Assembly: GCA_964036195.1 (NCBI GenBank)
Contig: OZ038459.1
Coordinates: 17,047,206-17,111,205 of the forward strand
From: Sphaerolaimus hirsutus
Taxonomy: Eukaryota > Nematoda > Chromadorea > Monhysterida > Sphaerolaimidae
Length of the DNA: 64,000 nucleotides
Direction of reading: 5' to 3'
Position 1 is the stretch's first letter, and each line of letters begins with the position of its first letter. Positions 11,261 through 24,676 of the stretch are shown in pieces. The notes under the pieces are model-generated. The model saw nothing but the letters and a program-made list of their open reading frames with translations. It was not told the DNA's origin and searched no databases. Position numbers and translations under genes: made by a program.

Positions 11261-14200
11261 TTACTTACTAAAATACATTGGCACCAACAAATATATAGAC
11301 CAGTAGAATATATTAAAAATCGCAAAGACACCGGGGAACACAAAAAATGATATCCTGTCAATATTGTTCAGCGTAATTTCACACCATTTCTTTGCAATGC
11401 GGCCGCCGGGACACTGGGGTTGAATTGTTGAAAATGAGCATTTACATTTAACTTGTATCTTGTGTTTAAATTAAAAAACACAAAACTCACGACGCAGGTG
11501 AATAATTTTGGATCATTGATTTTGTCTCCACTGTCGAGGGACTCTGCGAATGTTGTTTCTTGTTCTTTGTGGGTTAAGCACTGAACGAGCGCTTTTGATT
11601 GTGTTAAGTATGTTGGTAGGCAAAGACAAAAACAACAAGGTGCTTACAAAAGAGCCTGCTCTTGACACCAGCATGCAATAAAGACACGGTCAATTTAATG
11701 AGGCTTTTATTATTTACTATTAAAAAACAACAAATTTCTTCTCAGCTCTAGAAAGAGTTTGAACCGAGATTTTTAGAACCTTGGATAGCCCCAACATTTC
11801 TCTAAATGCATCCCCAAAGAGACACCTGCGCCTGCCCCCCCCCATGGCCACACAGGCACCTCAAATGTCTGTGTGCGAGAAGCCACAGCATTCCCTCCTG
11901 GGGGTGTATGTAGAGAAATGTTGGGGCTCTCCAAAACCCCGATTGTCTTTACTCAAATTCTCCCCTGAGCTGAGAGAAACAGTGTTTGGGATTTTTTTGA
12001 CTTAAAGCCAGATTAAGTTGACCAGATTTTTATGCAGTGTGTTTCTGCACTTTTATTTCATCAGTAATTTTTGATAGTATGGACTACTGGGGCCAGTTCC
12101 GCAAGTAGCAAAGTACTTAACTCTCAACTACATCTTTACTCGTAACTTTCTGTTTATCATTTTAGTTTATTTTTACGTTACTTTTAACTTGGCTCTTTAC
12201 TTTGCCACTTGCGGAACCGCCACCCGGACTGGACATTTTTCAATCTACCCTTTATTTAGAAATTGAACTGAAGGAAGCATTCTTAAAGGCTGTTAAAGAT
12301 TCTGTCATGTTTCCCTCCCAAAAACACTCACTCCCTTCCCGAAGACCAACCAGTGTTCAACATTTTCCTCCTGTGTCTGCTTCTACTTTTTCTAAAATCC
12401 TTCCCAGTCAAAACATCATCCTCATGTGCACTGCTTTGATCAATGTCAATTTCCTGGTCACTGCCATGGTCCATCATTGAGAGAAGCTGTGGTGAATTTT
12501 GATGATCACCTGGGGGCAGTCTCAAACCCTGTAAAATGCCCGGTAAAATGTCAAATGTCATGCAAGGTGTCAAAAGTCATGAAAACTGCCCTGCAAAATG
12601 GCAACTGAGTTGCCATTTTGCAGTAAGTTTTCCACCACTTTTGACACTTTGCATGACATTTGACATTTTACAGGGTGTTTTAAAAGGTCTAAAACTGGCA
12701 CCAGGCACTTGCCATTGGCTGACATTGTTGGATTGGGACATGGCTGATCTGCCAGATCTGGGTGGTGTGCTCCATGGTCTCTGCCAGCTGCAAGGGTTCT
12801 TTGAAACTGTTGTTTTTTGGATTTATAAGTGAAGTACAGTAAAAAATGAGTGTGTGAATGCACGGTGAAGCGTCGTGAAGTGACTTCACACCGACATTTC
12901 ATCTCGCCATCGCGCTGGCACGTAAATGTATACAATAGTGAGGCGTGTCGTGAAGTGTCTCAACATGGTGAAGTGTCGTGAAGTGTCTTGACAATTTTGG
13001 ATGCATGTGAAGCGCATGGTGAAGCATGTGGAATACACTTCACCTGAAATTTCCTGATGCTTATGAAAGCGTGTAGAATCGTGTGGAAAGCTTCACGCGC
13101 ATCCAGCCCGCTTCAACACGCTTCACGAACCCATTTTTTGCTGTGTGTGCAGTTTGCTGTATATGTATTACGTTCTGCTGTTTTCCGTCGCGATGGGTCT
13201 ATCCTGTCTTGTCGTGTCGGCTCTGTCATGAAATACCATTATGGGCGATGTTTCAAGTGTACCGACTCTTCTGAAGCCATGCACTGCGCAATATATGAAG
13301 CCGGGCGGACTATTGATCATGGAAGCCTGGCAAAGGGTGACATTTTTTATGGAATAAAATTTTTGCAGAAAAAATCTGGTGCCAATCCCAGACGCTGTAA
13401 AAAGCCCTGTAAAATGTCAAATGTCATGCAAAGTGTCAAAAGTCATGGAAAATGCCCTGCAAAATGGCAACTCGGTTGCCATTTTGCAGAGCATTTTCCA
13501 TTACTTTTGACACATTGCATGACATTTGACATTTTACAGGGCTTTTTACAGGGTCTGGAAGTGCCCCCAAACTTAGCAACAAATCACCTGCTGTCTACTT
13601 GTGAGCGTCTCGAACGGTTGACTAGAACCTGGCGTATTTTCCATTCTGTTTAACCTGTCAGCATGTGCTTGTCCTGCAGACCCAGCTGCCATTTGACCAT
13701 GTGCAGGACAATGTGGGCTGGGCATCAATGGCACAGTTATGGCAGTATCTGCCATGTTGGACTGATGCTGTGGACAGATAGGGTGGTGCCTTCGTCTCGA
13801 CACTGCTGGTGTGCTGGGCCACAATGCCTCTGTTGATGAGTGTTGCTGAATCTGTGTGGGGTGGATGGGTTGTGGGATTGTTCATCATAACAATTTTTCA
13901 ATTTAGGGGTTAAGAAGTCCAGAATGGCAGCTGACATTGTGGCCAGTGACTTGCAGGGTTAAATGTGGTGAATCCCCATAGCTGCAAGGCACTGCCAAAC
14001 TGCTCGCACTTCTGCCAGATGTCGCTGGAGGAGATGGCATGCGCCTACTTTGATGCTGGTTGATGGTAGGATGCACCAAACACGTTGAAGCCTGGAAGGC
14101 ACAAAATGGATTCATGCATCAAAGCGAGTTGTATTATATTTGACCAGAAGTGAATGATTACCTGCTGCACTGAGCCATTTTTTTCATTTGCTTCCTTGTT

Positions 14201-15933
14201 TTCTGCCCGTGCACTCATTATACCTACAGCTGCCAATTCAATCAGGCTCAGAAATATCATTGTAAGGCAAAACAGCATCCAAACGTCCAATGCTTTGACG
14301 TATGATACCCTGGGCAGATTTCTCATGATATTGCCAAATTGAAATGTCAAAGCTAGAAGAGAATTGACACCAAGCATTGTTCTGGCTGGAATCATCCTGG
14401 GTCCTAGACAGAAGCTGATCCAGCTGAAAGATTTTACCCATTTTCTGCAGTCTTCAATAAAAACACTTTTGATGATAATGTACTGCATGCAGAACTGTCC
14501 CTGTTTATTTTTACCCAAAAACTTATAAGGTGAACATCTTTTCAGTCTTGTTTGTGTACCCAAAGCATGTGAAAGTACATGAATACAAGTCCTGTGCGTT
14601 GTACATTATCAGGAGTGTAAGGTGACTAAAGTGTAGAACCTTATGAAAATTGTGAGGTAAGTGGGCACATAAGCCTGCATCATATACCAGCCATATCTTC
14701 TCTTGAATTCAAATGACATTGTCAATTCATTCCAGATCCCTGCCGGATATGGCTGGAAATTTCAGTGAGAAATGACAGAAATCATATTAGGTCCTATGCA
14801 ACACTCAGAGCAACAAACCACATGGGACAGGTGTGTTCCATATTTTGTCAAAGTAAAGTCTGGCAACTCAATGGGCACCTGCAGCAGGGTGATTGGGCTG
14901 TTCTCCAGCCAGCGCATGTCCACCTCCTGTCTGTTGTAGTTGAATGATTCCAGTGACAGTGAGCAGTTGTGCTCGTCCATTGGGAAACTGCTAAAGTCCA
15001 TCACACATGGGCCCTTGACTCTTAACCTGTTTAATTATTTTATTTTGAATATTCTTCAAATTTCTTTCAATTTTAAATGGGTGAAGAGATTTTAACCTGA
15101 CCTGTAATCCACCCAAACTGTGCCATTAGGGTATATCATCAGAAAGACATTTTCAAATGGTGATCTGTGAATAGTGGCCACCTTACTATTTATAAACACT
15201 GTGTTTGGCTTCCAGATCTGTTTTAGAACTTCATTACTGAGAGAGAGATTATGCTTGCATGGATTCTCCTGAAAATTTTGAATTTGTTTTAAATTCACAT
15301 ACAATGAAACTAAAAGGTCTGTAACTCAAAATAAATTGTTTACCTTTTCATAATTCAGGGCATCATCTACCCATAATTCATTTATATAAATGTCCATTTC
15401 AAAATCACTTGTCAACTCATTGAGTGAAGTAACTGATTGCACCCATACCTTGATATATTTGATGAAATTGGAGGATGTTTTGAGAAATGAAACACGATAT
15501 ATTAAATGGAATCGTAGACTTCTTTCCAAATACAACATGAAAAGTGGTAACCACTCACCTCAATTTCGACCACAACACCCAATTCTGAAGGTCTTCTGTG
15601 GTCTTTGTAAGCCTCCAAAATTCTCTCAATTATCACCTGAAAATGGAAATAAGATAAACAAAGCCACACTCTGATGGTCAGCTTACTCTAGTGTGATTTG
15701 TATGCTACTGTTGTAGTGTGTATGCTTACCTTGTCTGATGTGCAGTTTCTGCTAATATTTTCTGCTTTTTGCCTTCTTCCAGGCACAACATGCTCAGGGT
15801 GCTTTGGAAATGCTTCTAATAAATCATCATCATTAGGTTTGTCCCTTTTACCTTTTAGATAGGAATTGAATGCTGCAGATTGATTGAATGTGAAAGTTGT
15901 GAGTAAGGCAAGTGGTAGAATTAACCACATCAT
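11261..15933 (-). CDS. Cys-loop ligand-gated chloride channel, paralogue A (pHCl-like)
   Basis: Pentameric plasma-membrane channel subunit. Exons: 15933-15730 (ATG; hydrophobic [11 protein letters not shown]), 15636-15559, 15448-15344, 15268-15102, 15026-14819, 14752-14640, 14423-14162, 14091-13951, 13851-13655, 12787-12702, 12509-12332, about 11543-11491, and 11413-11261 (TAA). Landmarks: a Cys-loop of two cysteines 13 residues apart around [10 protein letters not shown]1 ([10 protein letters not shown]), M2 with the anion-selectivity motif PAR and [17 protein letters not shown], then [16 protein letters not shown], a Ser/Pro/His-rich M3-M4 loop, and M4 ([16 protein letters not shown]). M2 resembles arthropod pH-sensitive chloride channels, but the ligand is unknown. 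An acceptor at 15953 allows an upstream exon. The joins between 12332 and 11543, and the loop frame, are the least certain parts. One intron (12510-12701) is exactly a foldback transposon. Confidence 0.8.
11787..11930. repeat. 144-bp hairpin with ~29-nt arms
   Basis: AGCCCCAACATTTCTCTA at the left is repeated inverted as TAGAGAAATGTTGGGGCT at the right; the loop is C-rich. The region 11640-12230 around it holds no exon that I can support. Confidence 0.6.
12513..12701 (-). mobile_element. Foldback introner-like element that is an entire intron (copy B)
   Basis: In gene sense it starts GTGCCAGTTTTAGACC and ends GAGACTGCCCC, with long inverted arms (TGTCAAATGTCATGCAA and complement). Flanks in gene sense are CTG before and CAG after. 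The intron 12701-12510 is the element plus that CAG. It joins exons in phase 1 (CCT G | GT GAT) and leaves the M3-M4 loop frame open. Confidence 0.85.
12845..13130. repeat. GTGAAG/CTTCACG inverted repeat
   Basis: Many copies of GTGAAGCGTCGTGAAGTG in the left half and CTTCACGCGC/CGCTTCACG in the right half. A shorter relative is at about 35345-35470. No coding signal. Confidence 0.5.
13379..13567 (+). mobile_element. Foldback introner-like element, antisense in intron (copy C)
   Basis: Starts GTGCCAATCCCAGACGCTG and ends CTGGAAGTGCCCC, with flanks CTG and CAA. The long arms pair around GGCAACTCGGTTGCC. It lies in the intron 13654-12788 of paralogue A, in the orientation opposite to the gene, so it is carried as a passenger. 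Confidence 0.8.
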
Positions 15934-16664
15934 AAATAAGTTGTTGTTCCTGTAAATGAAAATGTGTGATGAAGTCAAGATCAGGTAAATATAATGTGAA
16001 TGATAGCCCCACTTGAGGTGTAATTTTTAATGTAAAGTAAGGATCTGGAGAAAAACATCCACTGAACTGTACCTGTGTAGTTGTTGATTGAACTTACTAA
16101 AACTTGTTTTAAGTTCAATCAACTGTTATACTACACCTGGACACCAGACATCATGTGGTAAAAATGACACCTTACTTGGCTTGAACAACAAAAACATGCA
16201 GGGGAAAATATATCAGAACTGTAAATTATGAGCGTAGGTATAAAGTTTATAGGTACTAGCTAACTCTAAATTCATGTTTATCGCTAGACAATTAAAATTA
16301 TTGTAAGAATGTATTTAGGTCTAATTTTTTCAGCGATCTCATTACTGATAAAGTAAGTGTCTTTACATTGGTTACTCGTCCCGTCCCTTTCTGAGGCACA
16401 CATTTTGTCGGATGCAAACATAACTTGAGAATTAAATCAAATCAAATAATGTTTGATTATTTGATTATTTGATTTGAGAATTAGATGCCTCAAATTTGAT
16501 TAGAGAAAAAATCCGTGTACCAGGTTCAATAAAAACGCCAAATGGTCAAATGAAAAGGCGCATTCTCACCACTACCCGGGTGATTTGTGATAAATAAAAG
16601 TGATTTTTCATGCCCGCCATCCGAACAAAAAAGGTGTTAGCTACCGTCCATTGTACTCTATCAG

Positions 16665-16855
16665 GGGGCAGTCCCTGACCCTGTAAAATGCCCTGAAAAA
16701 TGTCAAAGGTCATGCAAAGTGTCAAAAGTCATGTAAAATGCCCTACAAAATGGCAAACGAGGTTTGCCGTTTTGCAGGGCATTTTACATTACTTTTTACT
16801 TTTTGCATGACATTAGACATTTATCAGGGCACTTTACAGGGTCTGGCACTGGCAC
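16665..16855 (-). mobile_element. Foldback introner-like element, intergenic (copy D)
   Basis: Starts GGGGCAGTCCCTGACCCTG and ends GGCACTGGCAC, with flanks CAG (16662-16664) and CTG (16856-16858). The arms pair around GGCAAACGAGGTTTGCC. Confidence 0.8.
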
Positions 16856-17154
16856 CTGGCCGCATTTTCAACGAGCTCGGAACCTGAACACAGAAACGCG
16901 TATAGGCCGAGGCTACGAAAAGCTGAAAGGCTACAATCTGCGATCATAAATTAGGGAGTCTGGCATCGGACTCGAAATGTTCGCATGCGCCGAGTGAAGT
17001 CCCCGCTGTGGGCGAGAGTGAACCGTTGTTTCACCTACCCGATATTTAAGCTCTCGGTTTTTAAGCCAAGCTACATCGATAGGTAGGCATATAAGGTGCG
17101 ATAAAATGGTATTCTGAATGTATTCACAGAGCTATTTTCATTTATTTGTCTGAT

Positions 17155-17335
17155 ATACTCGGCGGACGCAAAGTATGTGCAGAATCCTACATACCTAATT
17201 CAATGAAAAAATCAATTAATGAATTAATTATTCTATAGTAAACACAAAATATTATGATGAAAAAGCTGTAAATTTTTGGTTAATTACTCAGGTTATAACA
17301 GATTTCCATACTAAGAGTGATGTCAGCTGAGTATA
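17155..17335. repeat. TATACTCGGCGGACCGCA-family MITE
   Basis: Left end TATACTCGGCGGACGCAAAG; right end CAGCTGAGTATA, diverged. Shares interior with 30492-30682 (CTGTAAATTTTTGGTT). Confidence 0.6.
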
Positions 17336-18408
17336 CCTAAAATACCTATAAATACAACCTATCATTTCCAGGGGGTTTTTGGAGTGGGAAATTCCATCAA
17401 ACACACACATTTATATATTTATGTCGATATAGTGGTTTTCACAACCATCGAATAAATTAGTTTGCTTACAAATCAAATACGTATATTCTAAAAATGCCGC
17501 CGTGGCTTCAAAAAATAAGGCAGGTAAAAATACTTCGTTTGAAGTTGAGCATAAACCGACAAACCTCAACTTGAGAATCGAGAGCTTACCAATAGGGTTT
17601 CCCTCCCGATTGGCAAGCCAGTGGCTACGGAAAAGGTGCATGCTCAGCTCTCATTTACTATGGCCATTAGATTCTAAAAATAGACCAATATCGTGCGTGC
17701 AAACGAGTGTAATGGACACAAAACACCTGAATTCGGTAAAAACTACTGGCGGGCAAATTTTGGGCACCACTAAATGAAGCCACTCTTAAAAGATTTTTTA
17801 TCAACTGGCGTGAAGAATAAATACGCGCACATATATTTATCTTGCTTACTAAATCTTTACCTAGGTACATCTATTTATTCAGGCATTCCATAAAAAATAA
17901 GTAAATTTTGCGTGTTTTTTTTGCAGCGTGTGAATTGTGTAGGTGCGCATTAAGCCGCATAAAATTGATGTAACGTTCAAAGTAATCGTTCAAATGGCAC
18001 GGCAGCATGTCAGCTTCTTCCTCGTAGTATAGAAAAATGGATTGTCTCACCCAGAGGTGGAAATACGCGAGGGCGTCTTCCGAGGGCACCGGCAAAATCA
18101 GTGATCAAATTTGCGATTTCAATTGTCATCAGATAGGTACCTGATGCAGTCAAACCGATGGAACCGTAAAAACAAGGCAGAATTTATTGTAAGAAGGCAG
18201 AATTTATTGTACCGTACGCGACAGTTGTGCAACATGGGTGGAAGTTCTCCGCACCGTACCGTTTACCGACGTACCGTACAGTTCGTCCCATTTCCGGTAG
18301 CCTGACGGGCACATCTAAAAATCACAAAAGCTCTACACCTGAACCGGTGCCGCTTTACACCGGTGATTTTCGATCACTATTTAGTCTCGGCCGCTCAGGG
18401 TCATACCT

Positions 18409-18940
18409 AGTTGTTAAAACGTATTTACGTTTACTCGATAAATACGTATACTTGTGTACTGCGTAAATACGTTTACGTTTCGTCCCGAAAACAATACCGG
18501 TATTCACATACTCGCGTACTTTTTGAAAGTACGCGAGTACATAAAACGTATTTTAAGGATACAGAAAATTTGTCATTTTGCCAAACAGAAAGTGACAAAC
18601 ATAGTACAATTTCCTAAAAAAATACTTATCAGGAGAGAAAAAAACACATCTTTTAAGTATTTTAGAGCAAAAATTGAAAGAGACACCTATTTTTACGTTA
18701 TTTTTGTGAGAAAAATACTCACTTTTACGTTTTCTGTGAGAAAAAATACACATTTGTACGTCTTGCCTGGAAAAAAACACTCAGTTTACGTTTTCTTTGG
18801 TAAAAAGTATTTTACTCACCTTTTACGCAGTGTAAAAGTAAAAATAAAATGCTTCACGTTTTCTGTACGCAGGCGTGAGTAAAATAAAAATACTTTACGT
18901 TTACGTTTACTTTTAAAAAAGTTCAGTACTTTTAACAACT
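18409..18940. repeat. hAT-like MITE, AGTTGTTAA family, longest copy
   Basis: Terminal AGTTGTTAAAACGTATTTAC and ...AGTACTTTTAACAACT. The interior holds repeated TTTACGTTTTCTGTGAGAAAAA modules. No transposase coding. Confidence 0.65.
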
Positions 18941-19522
18941 TTGCTCGGGGTACCTGCCTGCACGCGCGCATGGAAGCCACTACATAACGCGTTTGCATGC
19001 CCACTCCTTAGGTGGCAGTAATTCCATGACTTCATGCTATGGAATTTTCATTGTTGCGCCAGCGTTGTATTTTATCACCCTTCGAGGTGCTTGTAATTTA
19101 AATTTGCATGCATTCCTGAAAAACTGTTTTCAGTGCGGTGCAAACCGAGGAAACTGGGCTGTAACAATGTGCCCTGGGCCATTGAAAGCGTATTTGTAGT
19201 GTTTTTTGCATATGGTTCCATTTTCATTGACACTGGACTGGAGGGAACAGTCCAAAAATCTTTGTATGGGAGGTTTGCATTATAAAAAATGTAAGAAAAT
19301 GACAGCAAATATTTTTTTTATTCAGGTTTTTCCAAATGGTATCTAAAAGTCTATAAGCAACGAAAATGCATTTTGAAAAATCGCATTTAAAGTTCCAACT
19401 TTCTGCAACATTATGTTTGTCCAATACAGCTGCGCACTGATATTCCAAGTGCCCGAACACTTTTTTATTGAACACTTTTTGTAAAGTGTCAAATTGTCCA
19501 CCCTGCTCTTAATATAAGTACC

Positions 19523-19827
19523 TACCGTATTTACTCGAAATACCCACCTCCTCAAAATATGCCCCCCTCCTCAACAGGGGTACTATGAATTAATGACCCC
19601 CCCCCCTGTAGTAGGCACTAAGGCTGTAGACTCTTATACATGGTGGTTTTTGTTGCATTTTCAACGTCTGCGTTCGTCTGCGTACGCCATTAGTACTGGG
19701 AGTTCAAAACATTTCTGGCGAAATAATAAACACCCCTCGAATTACCGCCTCCCCCTCGAAATACCCCCCTCAAAATTCTCACTCTGGAAAAATAAACCCC
19801 CTGGGGGTAATTCGAGAAAATACGGTA
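19523..19827. repeat. TACCGTATTT...AAATACGGTA MITE
   Basis: Starts TACCGTATTTACTCGAAATA and ends TTCGAGAAAATACGGTA, with C-rich subterminal blocks. Shares the interior ACTCTTATACATGGTGGTTT with 27212-27636. Confidence 0.7.
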
Positions 19828-22800
19828 TATGAGAGATATTTAAGAAGAGATTTTAGAATGCTTAGAGATATTTATCAATCCCTAAAGTGTCATGCTTGAA
19901 ACCACTGACAGATATATCTATATCGTGTCCAAAACTTATACAAAAAGTTCCAACAATTCCAACAGTTCCAGGCAAATTACTGTCCAGATTTGACAATTTG
20001 TTTGTAGACAACATTTTTCATTGGAATTGTTGACATTAGTCATGAATTTTACGCTCCACAGGGTGAGGCGTCACATTTTTCTTAGCGCTGTAAGTTCAAA
20101 TTTATGATCAGCTGATGGACCTATCCTTTTTTTCCACTTTGTTCAACTTGAGTGTCCACAATGGAATTATTTCTCTACTTTCATACCAGATGTTTCCATG
20201 AAAAAATGCTACAAAAGTGAACTTACCAACTTTTGCTGAATACTGCATCGACTCCTTGCTAGAAATTTTTCTGGAAATTGTTTCTAATTGTTCGAAAAGT
20301 GTCAAATTTGACAATTTCAAAGAGCATCGACATCCAAGCATTATGAAAAATGTTTATAAATTGGCTGGACCAACTCTAGATGGCATTTCTGGGATTGTTT
20401 TTTTGAATTTTTGGAGGTTTAGACTGCTATGCTCCGATCCGATTATAACTATTTTAGGAGAAAATATCAGGATTCTTGCGAAACCGGGGGGGGGGGGGGG
20501 GTATAAGAATCACTGATGTCAAAAGCTGTCAAATCAAGAGATAACAGACGCTACTTGACAAGCATTTTATGCCAGGTAACAGTTGGTAGCTAGCGGGTAC
20601 TACTTTAAGAGCCAGACAAAAACTTCACAGAAATTCCGGAAACCAAAAGCTTAGGTTTCAGAATCGAGTTTGCAATGTCCACTGGCCAGTCGTCTGACTT
20701 TCAGTTGCGTCACTGGATATGTTTTATTTTATGTTCATATCATACAATTATCTTCCAGACTTTTGTGTATAAAAGACACATATTACAATTAGTCACATGG
20801 GTAGTCAAATACCCGAAAAATACCTACCCGCATTGGCTGCGAGTACAAAAATCGAGTGCGCAATTGATACACGGATGCATCTTATGCATTAAAATCTCAT
20901 GCCTCAATACCCGCGGACCCGCGCCGGGTATCTTTCACGTAGAATGCAAACTTCCGCTCCGCTGATTTCTGCATATGAAAAGCGATCGACCCCTTTTATT
21001 ATTGTATTACATGCCACTTGCAAGCGGGCACTCTGGCCCCCCGAGTGCGTTTGATGCGACCAGAAGTGCTCTCAGAGTGGGCCAGGAACCAATTTGGAAC
21101 CCTGTCAAGTCGCGGGGTTTGGGTAAAGTGACGATTTTAAGTGACGATAAACTTGGACTGCCGGTAAAGTGTTTTGAGAGCCCTGTTTTGAGTTTTGGAT
21201 CTCCTGAAAGGGCAGCTAAAATTGGTTTGATTTTTATCACTTGACACGAAACAAAATCAGTGACAGTTCATCTTTGCGGATGAAATAAGTAGTTTCTAAA
21301 TGCAGAAAAGGTATGGGGGTTAATGGATATCTAGGTAAATTAGGGTATTTTCTGGCGATTTCTGACACTCCATTCAAAGGAGTTTTTTTGTATAAGCGCA
21401 GACATAAAAAATATTTTCTTTTAGGTAGATAGGTAACATAAAATTATGTGGGTAATCCGGTAGGGAAATAAATATCTGTGCACCATTTTTATTAATATTT
21501 ATAATATTTTATGTACATTCTTGGATTCCAGGGCGACTGGATTCTCAGCAGCTGTGAAAGAAATACTGAAAGAAACACAATTAAAACAAAGTACAGTAAT
21601 CTATTTACAAAATTGTCACAAAAATATCACACAATTTCAAATTCCTGCATAACGCAAAAACTTATTTCAAACAACACTCGACGCTGGGCCAACACAGTGA
21701 TCTGAGCAATTACAACAACTGTGGAGATAAGAGGAAATCCATTTCCCATTATGTATGTTTGTTCCAAAATGTCCCATTGTGGTAGGGTTCGAAACGCTAC
21801 CCGACGGAACTCGAGTCAAAAAGATGCGGGTCGGGTCGGCACAGAACTAGTGATGGGATGACGCTGCTATGGCGTTGGCCTTGGCGCATTTTACGCGGAC
21901 TATTTTTGCTGGCGCTGCCTTTATTCACTGTTTATTTAGCAGAAAAAACTATTATTCGAGGGGGGAATTATTCGAGGGGGGATTATTCGAGGGGGAAACC
22001 ATTCGAGGGGGAAAATTACTAAAGGGGAAATTGTTCAAGCAAATACGGTATCTAGGTATCTACACACATCTTTATCCGTAGGTAAATGTATGTAAAAAGA
22101 TGAAATGTGTATCTTACTTTCACCCACACGAATATCGAGTCGAGTCAATATCGGTTAGCTCGAGTCTACTGTCGAGCCTCAGGCACTGGAGCACGAGAAC
22201 TGAAACGCACTGGAATTTCATGCAGCGGCCGAGCGCCGTACATATTCCAAAGTACCTATATACACACGTACCTAGGCATGTTGACCGAGCAAAACATGCT
22301 TTTATTAAAGCAAACACAAAGCCACTAGGTATACTTTGGGCGACGGCCCAAGTTCATCCGGCGGGCACACTCCCGTGTAATGATATGCTCCTATGAAATG
22401 CACTTTATCCATTCTGTTCTGCAAGGGGGCAGGGCGGAGCCACTCAGTGATTTTGAGCTTCAATTCAAACGCGTGTGCATCTGCATTTTTTGGTTTAAAA
22501 AGTTGAAGGGTTTCATTCCAAAAGTGCATAAGCACCAAATCCATAAAAATTTAGTTAAGCATAGTTTTGGAATTCATATAAAGTTTTTCTCATTTTAGAA
22601 AAAATAGTATATATTCTGTATTTCATTTCCGTGATACATTGGTACCGATTTTCAGAAAAATCACGATTTTCACATTTGAAATGCATAAGTACACCGTGAA
22701 AATGGGACTTTAACATTAAAATATGCATAACTCCATCTCAGACTGCTTGAGGTTCATTTCGAAGGTAGGTAAATCCAACAAATAGTTTTATTTTCAAAGG

Positions 22801-24676
22801 AGCACACATGCTCCTAGTGCCAGTCCCAGCCCCCATAAAATATCATGGGTGATGTAAAATACCCTGTAAAGTAGGATTTGTATCTCAATGTTATTCTATA
22901 GTATCCAATTCATATGTTTTTGTATCCAAATGTTACATTTGGACATCACTTGCAATGTTTACAAAATTTGTGAACTTGCGCACTTTTGGAACGAACTTTT
23001 CAAGTAACAAGCTGTGATTTGATTTGAAGTCAAAGATCAGAAATTAGGATACCTAAATATTAAGAAAAGGTCAGAATTTGATATTTTTAATAAGATTGAC
23101 CTAATCTGTAAAACCTGCCATTGTATTTTCCTAGACCTAACTTGCAGCAGACAGTCAAATTAAACAATGAATGTTTATCCATCAGGAATGCATGCGGCGT
23201 TGCGGAGCAATGCGCAGCGTTTCACTTTGCACGCTTTCCTCGTACTCGCCACTTGCGTAGCGGTGATGGGAAGAAAAATATTTAAATTATTTTTTATATA
23301 CCTAGGTATCTCAACTATGTTTTTATGTTTTCCTTTTTCCATGAATTGTTGAACTTGTTTAAAATTCCTGAAGGGTTGGTTGTACTGAATCTTTATACTC
23401 ATTTGTGTTTGTTATCTATCGAAATTTTAAAGCCCCTGGGTGTATTTGAAGGAAATACGGAACTTCGAGTAATTAGCTACGTTATAAATAATAAAAATAA
23501 TAATAATTACGTTATATATATAAAAAACAATAACAAAAATTTTATATTTTCGAAAAATAAATAAAAATTGTCATCTGCCTTGAAAACAAGACAATCGAAA
23601 ATTTTCGAATTTACCCAAAAAATTACCCAACAATTCGAAAATCGCCAATACTCTCCGAAACCCTAAAAATTAATGTAAAACAAAACATATTTTAAAAGTA
23701 TTTCCCATCGCTGCACGACCGAGGTGTGCGGGGCGGCGCGCGTCACGCTTTACCCATTCAATTGATCCAAACTCCATTGTAATTGCCCAGCCAGTGTCGC
23801 CGTGACGTTAAACGGGGCAACTGACAGTGACAATCAGCCAATGGGGGAGGCAACGATCTCTACTCTGGATTGAGTTTTAGTTTGAGATGAACTCGAATAT
23901 TTACGTGTTAAAAAATGCATACAGGTAATATAAACCAGAGTACGCTGGTACATTTACGTTTTCGAATTACGAACCGTATTTCGAATCGTTTACGAACCGT
24001 ATTTCCTCGAAAAACCCTCAGGCTCAGGGGTCGAGGGGCCGGCTTATTCGAGAGGGTATTATTTCGCCAAATTCTTTTTGAAATTCCACATACGCAGAGA
24101 TAGCAAAATTCAATAGTTACAAAAATGTATAACTTTTTATCGACATATAGAAGTAGTATTTTTACCGTGTGAAATGTGCCATAATGCAACATATTTATTA
24201 TTCTTAACATGTGTTCAGCTTCACATATACAAACGACCGCAATTTTGTCATACATATTCTCTTTACATTGAAATCGGGTGGGGATTTCCCCAGATCGATC
24301 AAACCTGTGGTATTTTGAGGGGAGTCAATTCGAGGGTGGGGGGGGGGGGGGGTTAATTCGATGAAATGCGGTAAATATCATACCGAAAATGTCTGTGTCA
24401 TACTGTCTGGTTGTAGCACAACACTGTTTCAATGCAGACGCTCCGCTCGTGAAAACCATTTTATTTCTGCCTGCCGTTTTCGCTGAATGGCAGTGGCGTG
24501 CAATGTGCGCGTTGATAAATGACAGCTCATTACCACGTTCAGGTAGATGGGCACCCTCTGATGGAACGGCGCAGGCCCGCTTGGCATCCAACCCACTTGG
24601 CATCTAGATCCGTTGCGGGGGTACCATGGGGGGGATGCTCGGCTAGCTACCTATCCCGAGGCTACTATCCCCTGAT

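Noticed and set aside
13573..13888. Other two frames of the Cys-loop gene A loop exon
   Set aside because: The frame ending ...GQAHAD aligns with paralogue B (...RQHADR) and fits the flanking splice phases; the others do not.
20975..21244. An 89-codon ORF in the intergenic stretch
   Set aside because: It has a shadow ORF on the other strand, no recognisable motif and no neighbouring exon with a matching phase.
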